NCBI GenBank assembly: GCA_947307005.1
Contig: CAMZHY010000059.1
Coordinates: forward strand, 1 to 12,355
DNA: 12,355 nt
Reading direction: 5' to 3'
Origin: an uncultured Planctomycetaceae bacterium
Lineage (GTDB): Bacteria; Planctomycetota; Planctomycetia; Pirellulales; Thermoguttaceae
Each line of letters begins with the position of its first letter. Position 1 is the stretch's first letter. Shown piece after piece: positions 5,621 to 12,355 of this stretch. Under the pieces are notes generated by a model. The model saw nothing but the letters and a program-made list of their open reading frames with translations, did not search any database and was not told the origin of the DNA. A program made the translations under genes and the position numbers.

Positions 5621-8600
5621 TTATCGGCGCCGATACCTGTCGCCCCCTTCGAAAACAAAGTCGCCGGACGCGCCGAGCGCGTCGCGGATCAGCGTCGCCG
5701 GGATCCGAAGCTCTTCGGCGAGAAGTCCCGCGCGCAAACGCGTCTCGCCGCCAAACCGCGATTGAATCTGACGACGGATGAAATCGCTTTCGCTAAGAGC
5801 GCCTCCTTGCCGTTCGCAGTGATTGCGATAGAAAACAAAGCCAAGCGACGCGTCCTTGTTGAGATTCGCCAGCTCGCGACGCAGCAGCGGAAAAGAATCG
5901 ATTCCCATCTCGCCGAGCCATTCGGCGTTCGCGTCGAAGTACGACTCGTAGAAGAGATACGAGCCGTCGGGGGCGAGCGTCGACTTGAGGTCGTCGAGGA
6001 GTTTCGCGGAATACCCCCGAAGTCTCGCCGCTTCTTCTCGAGCCTTATCTTTGACGGCGAACCGTTGTCGCCCTCGGTCGCTGAAATCGTCGGGCGAATT
6101 TTTAAGCGTTCGCTCAATGATCGTCAAGGGCGCGCAGAAACGTTGCGCAAGGGCGTCGAGACGCTGCTGCTGCGCGTCGCCCCAACAGAGGATCAGCGAC
6201 CGACGAACCTTCGCCTCTTCCGTTTCTTTCGCCGAACGGCGGCGCGGTTCGAAATAGGAATCCGCGTAGCCGAAACTGGGAAAGAGCTCGACGAGCGCGG
6301 CGCGCAGCGCCGTTTTGTCGCCGTATTCGTCGTTCAGCTCCGCGTTCCGTTCAAGAAGCGTGTGATAATAGAGGATAAGCTGTCCGGAGAGCGCGAGTTC
6401 CTCGACAATCTCGCGCAGACGCTCAAGGGGCGTTTGCTTAGGGGGCGCGACCAAAACGCGCGACTTCTCAGGCTTCGGAACCGCGACGGACGACGTCGCG
6501 CGCTCTTGAGGCGATTCAGAAATCAATTCGGAATCGGTCTGGAGCGAGGACGCCGAAAGCGGCGACGCGACGGACGCGTCGTCGGATCGCGACTCAAACT
6601 CCGGCGTCTCGTCTTCGAAAAACGAAAGTTGCGTATTCCGCTCCTCGGCGCCCGCGTCTTTGAAATCCGCGCAAGCCCAATCGTCTAAATCTTTACCCCC
6701 GTCTTTTTCCAAGAGACGCGAATGTTTCTCGACGTCGCGAGGAGTCGTCAAAAGAAAGGCGTCGCGTTCAACGTGTTTGAACTGCGACGTATACGTCGTC
6801 AGCGTTTTTTGAATCTCGTTCTTCGGCGCGTAGAGCGTCTCGGCGAGCTTTTTCACGGTCGTCGAAGGATTGTCGCCCCACCGGCGTTCGATTTCACGCC
6901 GCGTCAGTTCGAGCGCTTCGACGCCGCGATCGTTCTCCGACGCGACGAAGAACGTCCGAACGTCGACGTTTGGACGCGACTTCTTAATCGCGGCGCGGAC
7001 GTCTTGGGAACTCCCGATTCCCAAGCGTTTGAAGAACTCTTCATGACGCTCGAAAAGAATCTTGTAATACAAGACGACGTGAGATTCCTCGAAAAGACCG
7101 TCGATAAAACGTCCAACTTCTTCGACCCCTTCGTCGCCGTTCTCGCGTTCCGTCGCGTCGCTCGACTCCGATTCAACCTCCGGCGTCGAGGACGCTCCGC
7201 CGCGACCGGCTTCTCCGTTTTCTCCGTCCCGAGCTTCCGACTCTTCGACGTCGTCCCCTTCTTCATCGCCGCGCAAAATTCTGGTTTCATCCAAAAACGC
7301 CTCCATTTCTCTAACGACGTCGTCTTCCGACCAGAACGAGGACGGAACGCCGTCGCGACTGAGGAGGCTCCATTCCCCCTTCGGACCGGGCTTGAAATAC
7401 TCGGGATGCGCCTTAAGAACGCGAACCGTCTCGTCTTCGGGGATGAAGAACATGGTCAAATTATGAAGTCGATCGATTTTAAGATTGGGCGGAAACCGAT
7501 CCTTCTGAAAACTAATGAACTGTTTGAATTTTTGCGAAAAAGATCTTGGGCTTTTGCGAGACTGCGTATTTTCCGTCCGTTCCCTTTTCCAACTGATCGC
7601 AAGAAAGAGCCCGGCGGCGCGGAGCGCGTTCATGATAAGCGAGTCCTTCGGCTCATCCTTGACGGATTCGAGCGTCATATAATCCCCGAAGTCGTGAACT
7701 TTGAGACCGCGTTCGAGGATTGTTTTTCTAAGCTCTTCCACAGAGGCGATTCCATGGAGCGCAAAGACCTCGGAATTCTTCCTAAAGAGCGACGAATAGA
7801 ACGCAATTCTGAGCCAAGAGCCTCGACGTTCGTCGGGGATTCCGTCGAATATCTGATTCGAAATCTTAAGTAAATTGGGACTCAAAGAGATATTGTCGTC
7901 GGAACCGACTAGGAAGACGTTAGGAAAGGCGCCGATCGCGTTCTTGATCGAAGCGATTGGAATGAAAACGCGCGCGGAGAGTTCGCTCAGGGGCGCGTTC
8001 TTCTCCGGGGCGCCCCACTTCAGCAGCAGCTGATTTCTGACGATCTCAAGTTCCGCGAGCGGCGATTTGGTCGGCGTCGCGTACAGCGTCTCGTAACAAT
8101 ACTGAGGACGCGCTTCCTTCAACGCCGTCTTCACTTGATACGATTCGACGCCGGCGCGTTCAAAAACGTCGGGATAACGCTTGAAGAGAGGCGAATAGAA
8201 CACGATCGCATGACCGTCGCGGAAGAGCCGATCCAAGAGTTCGCCGAGCGCCTCTCTCTCGGGGGCGAGTTGCGACGGAGTCTGACCGTCGCCGCTCTCC
8301 GTCGCCGCGACGGCGTTCTCCTCCGACGCGACAAGCGACTCGGAACATTCGCCCGCGTTCTCCGGGGAACTCGTTCCAACCTCGGCGGACGTCGCGATAA
8401 TCGCTCCTTCCGCCGCCCTTTCGACGACGTCGGTCTTTAGAGGATTAAGGCGGAGGGGAAGTCGAGAAATCTCTTCGGATAAATTGTCGTCGCGGGGAAT
8501 CGTCTCGACGGTCGGACGTTCAATATTGAAAAAGGGTTGCGTCCGCGCGTCGCGATACGCGGCGAGTAGAATTTCGAAATCTTCGTCGGAAGACAGGTCG

Positions 8601-9400
8601 GGCTGCGGATCGAAGAAAAGCGGCGCGGTCAACGAGCTCAACGCCGTCGCAACGGAAACGCCGTTGAAATCAAGGGGAACGTAGCGGTCGTCCGCGCTCC
8701 GTTCGAAGGGAGCGCCTTCCGAATCAAGCGCGTCTCTCGCAATGTTTTTGGGGATATAGACGCCCTGGATCAGCGTCTCAAAAGGAATTGGCGCGACGGA
8801 GCCGTTTTCTCTCGACGCGTCGAGGGCGCGACGATAAAGCGTCGCCGTCGCAAGTTCAGATTCCGACTCCTCGCCGTCCGCGAAATAAGCGAGACGGTCG
8901 TCGACGACCTGACGGCGGAACGCGAGCAGTTCTCCGGCGATTCGAGTCGTCGCGGCGAGATCGCGCGCGCCGAACAAACGAAGGCTTTCCCAATATCTGC
9001 TGAGGAACGCTTGGGGATAGAAAATCGCGCTCTTGGGAAAAATCGAACGCAGGAAAAAAAGATTGCGACAAACGTCCGACGCGATCGGCGCCGCCGAAGA
9101 ATCAAAGAGCGGGTTCGCGGACGTCGCAAGCGCCTCGTCTTTCAATCTCTCAACCGCGACGAAAAGACGCGGCGAAAAAAAGCGTCCCCAAAAGCAAAAG
9201 CCGACGGCGAGCAAAACGGAAACGAGTTGTTCGTCGGTAAAATCGGGGAACGAAAGACCGTTTCGCGCCGACGATTCGTAAAACTTACTCCGAAATTGCG
9301 CCAACTCTTCCGCAGAATCAGGCGCGACGCCCGTCGGGAATTCGTCCTGAAGGACTTGATACGCCGTATGAAGAGAAACCGTCAACAATTCTTCGTCCAT
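5621..9400 (-). CDS. Unassigned 1259-residue protein of six repeated two-part modules with winged-helix-like halves
   Basis: I do not recognise a named family. The protein has no signal peptide and should be cytoplasmic. Reading it against itself shows six diverged modules, at about residues 116-243, 385-508, 512-684, 762-888, 994-1121 and 1131-1257. Each begins with a helical half of the form FY-x2-LF-x-R-x4-F-x3-G-I-x-S-x3-LR-x2-L. After a spacer comes a half with R-x2-I-x3-WG, then a helix (LSELA-like), a conserved I/A-P, a second helix (I-x3-L) and F-x-n-L, which reads like a helix-turn-helix plus wing. Acidic, low-complexity linkers lie at about 330-382, 705-760 and 889-993. No nuclease, ATPase or protease motif was seen. 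ATG at 9398-9400 has AGGA seven bases upstream. It lies 153 bases after the isomerase gene on the same strand. A scaffold or nucleic-acid-binding regulator is inferred, not shown. Confidence 0.8.
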   Translation of the reverse strand: MDEELLTVSLHTAYQVLQDEFPTGVAPDSAEELAQFRSKFYESSARNGLSFPDFTDEQLVSVLLAVGFCFWGRFFSPRLFVAVERLKDEALATSANPLFDSSAAPIASDVCRNLFFLRSIFPKSAIFYPQAFLSRYWESLRLFGARDLAATTRIAGELLAFRRQVVDDRLAYFADGEESESELATATLYRRALDASRENGSVAPIPFETLIQGVYIPKNIARDALDSEGAPFERSADDRYVPLDFNGVSVATALSSLTAPLFFDPQPDLSSDEDFEILLAAYRDARTQPFFNIERPTVETIPRDDNLSEEISRLPLRLNPLKTDVVERAAEGAIIATSAEVGTSSPENAGECSESLVASEENAVAATESGDGQTPSQLAPEREALGELLDRLFRDGHAIVFYSPLFKRYPDVFERAGVESYQVKTALKEARPQYCYETLYATPTKSPLAELEIVRNQLLLKWGAPEKNAPLSELSARVFIPIASIKNAIGAFPNVFLVGSDDNISLSPNLLKISNQIFDGIPDERRGSWLRIAFYSSLFRKNSEVFALHGIASVEELRKTILERGLKVHDFGDYMTLESVKDEPKDSLIMNALRAAGLFLAISWKRERTENTQSRKSPRSFSQKFKQFISFQKDRFPPNLKIDRLHNLTMFFIPEDETVRVLKAHPEYFKPGPKGEWSLLSRDGVPSSFWSEDDVVREMEAFLDETRILRGDEEGDDVEESEARDGENGEAGRGGASSTPEVESESSDATERENGDEGVEEVGRFIDGLFEESHVVLYYKILFERHEEFFKRLGIGSSQDVRAAIKKSRPNVDVRTFFVASENDRGVEALELTRREIERRWGDNPSTTVKKLAETLYAPKNEIQKTLTTYTSQFKHVERDAFLLTTPRDVEKHSRLLEKDGGKDLDDWACADFKDAGAEERNTQLSFFEDETPEFESRSDDASVASPLSASSLQTDSELISESPQERATSSVAVPKPEKSRVLVAPPKQTPLERLREIVEELALSGQLILYYHTLLERNAELNDEYGDKTALRAALVELFPSFGYADSYFEPRRRSAKETEEAKVRRSLILCWGDAQQQRLDALAQRFCAPLTIIERTLKNSPDDFSDRGRQRFAVKDKAREEAARLRGYSAKLLDDLKSTLAPDGSYLFYESYFDANAEWLGEMGIDSFPLLRRELANLNKDASLGFVFYRNHCERQGGALSESDFIRRQIQSRFGGETRLRAGLLAEELRIPATLIRDALGASGDFVFEGGDRYRRR
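5630..9055 (-). repeat. Six-copy protein-level repeat array inside the 1259-residue gene
   Basis: Module positions in bases, in protein order, are 9055-8672, 8248-7877, 7867-7349, 7117-6737, 6421-6038 and 6010-5630. The signature of the first half reads IFYPQAFLSRYWESLRLFGA, VFYSPLFKRYPDVFERAGVE, AFYSSLFRKNSEVFALHGIA, LYYKILFERHEEFFKRLGIG, LYYHTLLERNAELNDEYGDK and LFYESYFDANAEWLGEMGID. The copies have diverged so far that no DNA-level repeat remains, so they arose by old duplication. The third copy carries an insertion of about 60 residues between its halves; the first is the most degenerate and lacks the WG element. Confidence 0.75.
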
Positions 9401-9454
9401 CGAGCCGTCCTGACCTCGGAATAAATCGGCGCCCGCCCAGCGATTGCGAACGCC

Positions 9455-9493
9455 TGAAAAGAAGTCCCCGCGTCGAACAAGACGGCGCGGGGA
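9455..9493 (-). terminator. Probable intrinsic terminator of the isomerase gene
   Basis: On the minus strand TCCCCGCG and CGCGGGGA (arms at 9486-9493 and 9465-9472) form an 8-bp GC-rich stem with a 13-nt loop, followed by CTTCTTTTC. The tail is U-rich but broken, so it may be only partly effective. It lies between the isomerase stop and the start of the repeat-protein gene, and no clear promoter follows it, so read-through expression of the repeat protein is possible. Confidence 0.5.
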
Positions 9494-9553
9494 GCGATAT
9501 TACAACCGCGACGCGTCGATTAAGCGACGAGCGTCGCGCCTACGCGGCGAGGA

Positions 9554-10549
9554 TCACTTCGCGAACTGCGCGTCGAAGACGACGTCGACGTTCTTCGGGA
9601 ACGCGACCTTCTTGACGAACTCGTAGGATTCCTTCGCGCCGTACCAGCGGTCCATGCGCTGATCTTCCCATTCGACGGAGAGCGGTCCGTCGTAGCCAAT
9701 GTCGTTGAGCGCGCGGACGATCTCTTCAAAATCGACGTCGCCGCGTCCGAGCGAACGGAATTCCCAACCGCGGCGATAGTCGCCGAACGGAAGGTGCGAG
9801 CCGAGAATGCCCGATTCGCCGTCGAGCTGGAGCGCCGCGTCCTTCATGTGGACGTGGAAGATGCGTTCCGGGAACTTGCGGATGAATTTCACCGGGTCGA
9901 CCATTTGCCACACGAGGTGGGACGGGTCGAAGTTGAACCCGAACGCCGGATGATAGTCGAGCGCTTCGAGAGCGAGTTGCGCGGAATGAATATCGAACGC
10001 GATTTCGGTCGGGTGAACTTCGAGCGCGAATTTAATTCCGAGTTCCTGATAGACGTCGAGAATCGGGGTCCAACGTTCCTTGAGGAGCGCGAAGCCGTCG
10101 TCGATCCACTTCTGCGGAACCGGCGGGAAGCTATAGAGATACGGCCAAATGGAGGAGCCGGTGAAGCCCGTGACGATCGTCGCGCCGATCTTCTTCGCGG
10201 CCTTCGCGGTCAGCTTCATTTCTTCGGCGCAGTTCTTCCAGACCTGCTCTTTGTCGTCGCTGCGGAGATATTCCGGAATGACGTCGAGGTTGCGCTGATC
10301 GATCTGATCGAGGACGCCCTGACCGACGCAGTGATTCGAAAGCGCCCAGCACTTCAGATTGTACTTCGCGAGTTGCGCGAGTTTCGCTTCGCAGTATCCC
10401 GGTTCGTCGAGGCATTTGCGAACGTCGAAGTGATCCGTGCCGCATGCGAGTTCAAGTCCGTCGTAGCCGATTTCCTGCATCTTCGGGAAAAGTTCGTCCG
10501 AAACGACGTCGCCAAACTGTCCGGTGATGATCGTGATAGGTCGTGCCAT
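9554..10549 (-). CDS. Sugar phosphate isomerase/epimerase (AP endonuclease 2-type TIM barrel)
   Basis: This complete 331-residue cytoplasmic protein belongs to the xylose isomerase-like TIM-barrel family. The metal-binding residues of the family can be placed: E177 (ALEVHPTE), D208 and H211 (FNFDPSH), H234 (HVHMKD) and E293 (SVEWED). SLGRGDVDF at 266-274 is the usual loop before the last strands. There is no signal peptide. Members interconvert keto- and aldo-sugars or epimerise sugar derivatives; the exact substrate cannot be read from the sequence. ATG at 10547-10549 is preceded by AAGGAGA with about nine bases between. It has its own predicted promoter and a likely terminator, so it looks monocistronic. 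Lysine codons are mostly AAG and the gene looks well conserved, consistent with good expression. Alternative names in this superfamily, such as inosose dehydratase or hydroxypyruvate isomerase, are less favoured. Confidence 0.92.
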   Translation of the reverse strand: MARPITIITGQFGDVVSDELFPKMQEIGYDGLELACGTDHFDVRKCLDEPGYCEAKLAQLAKYNLKCWALSNHCVGQGVLDQIDQRNLDVIPEYLRSDDKEQVWKNCAEEMKLTAKAAKKIGATIVTGFTGSSIWPYLYSFPPVPQKWIDDGFALLKERWTPILDVYQELGIKFALEVHPTEIAFDIHSAQLALEALDYHPAFGFNFDPSHLVWQMVDPVKFIRKFPERIFHVHMKDAALQLDGESGILGSHLPFGDYRRGWEFRSLGRGDVDFEEIVRALNDIGYDGPLSVEWEDQRMDRWYGAKESYEFVKKVAFPKNVDVVFDAQFAK

Positions 10550-10667
10550 TGTAGCCTGTCTCCTTATGGTAAAATAACGCCGCCCCGTCGGGAAAACCGC
10601 CCCGAAACGACCGACGCGTTGAAAAAGCGTTCTCGATTCGTTACGCGCGAACGACGACGCCTGTCAT

Positions 10668-10696
10668 AGTATACGCCGCTCGCTCCCGCTTTTCTA
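10668..10696 (-). promoter_or_regulatory. Predicted sigma-70-type promoter of the isomerase gene
   Basis: On the minus strand TATACT (10668-10673) lies 17 bases from TAGAAA (10691-10696, four of six matches to TTGACA). The predicted start is near 10661, leaving a leader of about 110 nt. Two direct copies of GAAAAGCGG (10686-10694 and 10709-10717), 23 bases apart, overlap and flank the -35 box and could be activator sites, though the motif is short. Confidence 0.5.
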
Positions 10697-10766
10697 TCAG
10701 AAATCCAACCGCTTTTCAATTCTTTTCAGATGTTTTTCCCCTTTTTTTACAAATTCTCTCCCCAAA

Positions 10767-10812
10767 GAGCGATATAGCGCTCAACGCAGAAGACAAATCA
10801 GGCGCGCGCGCC
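10767..10812 (-). terminator. Weak terminator candidates after the MBL hydrolase gene
   Basis: Two structures follow the stop codon on the minus strand. GGCGCGCGCGCC (10801-10812) is a perfect 12-bp palindrome followed by TGATTTGTCTTC. Then GAGCG/CGCTC (10767-10782) forms a 5-bp stem with a 6-nt loop followed by UUU. Neither has a strong U tract, so termination is plausible but unproven. Confidence 0.35.
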
Positions 10813-10839
10813 AGTTTCTCGAACCCCCATATTGCGGTC

Positions 10840-11670
10840 TCAAATCTCGACGGTTATCCCCGTAAACAGCCTCCGCAGTTTCGCCCCCAAGACGCTCTCC
10901 AGCAGTTCGCAGGGGCGTTCGCCCGTACAGTGCCCCGTATAGAAAACGGCGCCCGTGTCTTTGAGCGCCCGCGCAATTTCGAGAATTTCGCGTTCGTCTT
11001 CGGTCGAATACCCGCGCTTGCAACGCAGATGAAGCCCGCCGACGACCGCGTCGGGATACGCCCCGTAGAGTTCGCAGAATCGGGCCAAGATATTCAGAAT
11101 CCCGCAGTGGGCGCAGCCGACGAAAAGAACGCGGCGTCCGCGCTCTTCGACGACCAGATTCTGCTCATGGTCGAAATCGTCGGGAGTCCATTCGCCCGAC
11201 GCCGCGCGACGCATGAGGAACGCGTCGCCCCGCGTTTTTACGCGTCGTTCGACGTTCCCGAAAAGCGCGACGCCCGGCGCGATCTCCGCGTCTCCGTCGA
11301 GGAGCCGCAGCCCCGGCGCCGCGAGGATTTCCCGCGGAATCCCAAGATATCGCTCGTCCCCCGGCTCGATATGCCAGAAGTCGCCCGTCGCCTCGCGGCG
11401 AATATAGATTCGCGCCGACGGATTGCGCCGCGCGAAGGTCGGAACGCCCCCGGTATGGTCGTAATGACTGTGGCTGACCGTCAGCGTCGGAACCGTCGTC
11501 CAATCGACGCCGAGCCGCTCCGCGTTCGACCAGACCGCGTCGGACGCGCCCGCGTCCGCGATCAGCCGCCGCCCCTCCGACTCGACGTAAAGGCTCAGCC
11601 CATGCTCCGAAACTAGCCCCGAGGCAGGATCGGGGTTCGGACTGTTTTCGATTAAAACGATAATCTTCAT
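10840..11670 (-). CDS. MBL-fold metallo-hydrolase, COG1237 (dihydropterin aminobenzene phosphate synthase-like) type
   Basis: The 276-residue protein is a complete metallo-beta-lactamase-fold enzyme. The HxHxDH motif is H67-S-H69-Y-D71-H72, followed by GG. Further ligand motifs of the COG1237 group follow in order: DHEQ (167-170), VGCAHCGILNIL (184-195, H188), GGLHL (211-215) and YTGHCTG (244-250). The N-terminal SEHGLSLYVE (21-30) is also typical of this group, which includes archaeal enzymes of methanopterin synthesis; bacterial members mostly have no known substrate. No signal peptide is present, so it is cytoplasmic. I chose ATG at 11668-11670 rather than the adjacent upstream TTG, because GGAG ends seven bases before the ATG. 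The gene follows the nuclease gene by 31 bases and is probably co-transcribed with it, though no functional link is evident. Confidence 0.9.
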   Translation of the reverse strand: MKIIVLIENSPNPDPASGLVSEHGLSLYVESEGRRLIADAGASDAVWSNAERLGVDWTTVPTLTVSHSHYDHTGGVPTFARRNPSARIYIRREATGDFWHIEPGDERYLGIPREILAAPGLRLLDGDAEIAPGVALFGNVERRVKTRGDAFLMRRAASGEWTPDDFDHEQNLVVEERGRRVLFVGCAHCGILNILARFCELYGAYPDAVVGGLHLRCKRGYSTEDEREILEIARALKDTGAVFYTGHCTGERPCELLESVLGAKLRRLFTGITVEI

Positions 11671-11677
11671 CAAAAGG

Positions 11678-11681
11678 CTCC
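11678..11681 (-). promoter_or_regulatory. Shine-Dalgarno that decides the MBL hydrolase start
   Basis: On the minus strand GGAG (in GCGGAGCC) ends seven bases before the ATG at 11668-11670. The in-frame TTG one codon earlier would have a spacing of four bases, so the ATG is favoured. Confidence 0.55.
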
Positions 11682-11701
11682 GCTACGCGCCGACGCGCCG
11701 T

Positions 11702-12355
11702 CTACTCGTTTTTGTCCGCGTTTTCGTCGGAAATCGAACGTTGCGCGTAAAAGAGTTGTTTCTGACGTTCAATCTCGACGCGCAGTTGTTCTTTGGTCGG
11801 GAGATACGTCAAGTATTTCGCCATGAAGAGTCGGTCGTTATCATGAAGAACGGAGTATCGCGCGACGTCTTCGTCTGTCTCCGTACAGAGGAGAATCCCG
11901 ATTGTCGGACTTTCGCCGTTGTTGCGTTTTAAGTCGTCGTACATCCGAGTATACATGTCGATTTGCCCGACGTCCTGATGGGTTATCTTGCCGATCTTTA
12001 GATCGATTAGCACGTAGCAGCGCAGTTCGATGTTGTAGAAAACAAGGTCGATATAGTAATCTTCCGTTTCCGTAACGATATGCTGCTGCCGTGCGACAAA
12101 AGCGAATCCTCGTCCCATTTCGAGCATAAAGTCGGTAAGATGAGCGAGAAGCGCCGATTCAAGATCAGACTCGACGTAGGAATCTTGCGTCCTGAACCCG
12201 AGAAATTCCGCGACGATCGGACTCTTGATTAGCGCGGAAGGCGCTTTCTGAAACGCCGCCGTCTTTTCCTTCATCTCCGCGACGACTTGCTCCTTTTTCG
12301 GGGATTGGAGGAGACGGTGGTAATATTGGGTCGCAATATTGCGATCAAGCGTCCG
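11702..12355 (-). CDS. DUF1016/YhcG-like protein, C-terminal PDDEXK nuclease domain (5' end outside window)
   Basis: The frame stays open without a stop from 11702 to the right edge, so the gene is cut by the window and 217 C-terminal residues are visible. An internal ATG at 12274 is not the true start: upstream codons continue with RTLDRNIATQYYHRLLQS, which fits the region joining the DUF1016 N-terminal domain to the nuclease domain. Nuclease features, in visible-fragment numbering, are D103 in YYIDLVFYN, the D118-L-K120 core of LIDLKIGK, and Q131 in VGQIDMYTRMYDD; this is the D-x(n)-(D/E)-x-K pattern of PDDEXK enzymes. Full-length family members are about 330-380 residues. They are predicted DNA nucleases, often found near restriction-modification or mobile genes; such neighbours, if any, lie beyond the window. 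The MBL gene follows 31 bases downstream. Confidence 0.88.
   Translation of the reverse strand, partial: RTLDRNIATQYYHRLLQSPKKEQVVAEMKEKTAAFQKAPSALIKSPIVAEFLGFRTQDSYVESDLESALLAHLTDFMLEMGRGFAFVARQQHIVTETEDYYIDLVFYNIELRCYVLIDLKIGKITHQDVGQIDMYTRMYDDLKRNNGESPTIGILLCTETDEDVARYSVLHDNDRLFMAKYLTYLPTKEQLRVEIERQKQLFYAQRSISDENADKNE

Larger units (their letters stand above)
10550..10839. other. Intergenic region between the MBL hydrolase and isomerase genes
   Basis: This stretch of 290 bases holds the 3' end signals of the MBL gene on the right and the promoter and leader of about 110 nt of the isomerase gene on the left, each described separately. A T-rich tract at 10730-10760 separates them. No gene was found in it. 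Confidence 0.6.

Noticed and set aside
5600..7873. Long plus-strand open frames (5600-6688, 6722-7873)
   Set aside because: They lie opposite the 1259-residue gene, whose frame shows clear internal repeats. The plus-strand translations are Arg/Phe-rich with no repeat or domain signal.
1..12355. CRISPR array, tRNA, rRNA, insertion sequence or attachment site
   Set aside because: No regularly spaced direct repeats, no cloverleaf, no conserved rRNA stretch, no transposase or integrase motifs and no terminal inverted repeats were seen on either strand.

Overview
The window reads as a chromosomal piece of a GC-rich Gram-negative bacterium, most likely a member of the Planctomycetota. This rests on the gene mix (a secreted BNR/Asp-box sialidase-like protein, a large proline/alanine-rich outer-membrane beta-barrel protein of a type common in planctomycetes, an AP-endonuclease-2-type sugar phosphate isomerase/epimerase) and on a heavy CGTCG/CGACG bias. 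The phylum is an inference from protein style; there is no rRNA or marker gene here.

Layout, left to right. (1) 25-2699, minus strand: a two-gene operon. A good promoter (2671-2699) precedes a leader of about 200 nt with several inverted repeats. An enolase-superfamily enzyme (N-succinylamino acid racemase / o-succinylbenzoate synthase-like) follows, then after 39 coding-free bases plus its ribosome-binding site an exported sialidase-like beta-propeller protein, ending at a clear intrinsic terminator (25-46). (2) 2700-3223: an AT-richer, non-coding control region feeding the only plus-strand gene. (3) 3224-5530, plus strand: an exported 768-residue outer-membrane protein with an intrinsically disordered middle and a C-terminal barrel, closed by a bidirectional terminator shared with the next, convergent gene. 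(4) 5621-9400, minus strand: a 1259-residue protein I cannot assign to a named family. It is built from six diverged copies of a two-part module whose second half looks like a winged helix, separated by acidic linkers. This is the most unusual object in the window. (5) 9554-10549, minus strand: a complete TIM-barrel sugar phosphate isomerase/epimerase with its own promoter. (6) 10840-12355, minus strand: an MBL-fold hydrolase of the COG1237 type, preceded by the C-terminal PDDEXK nuclease part of a DUF1016/YhcG-like protein that runs off the right edge.

How the genes may work together: only the enolase/sialidase-like pair (strong shared transcription unit) and the nuclease/MBL pair (31-nt gap) look co-transcribed. 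The isomerase and the repeat protein are in the same direction, but a hairpin with a U-rich tail lies between them. No tRNA, rRNA, CRISPR array, insertion sequence or integrase was seen. Two start codons were moved from upstream TTG codons to ATG codons because the Shine-Dalgarno spacing only fits the ATG.
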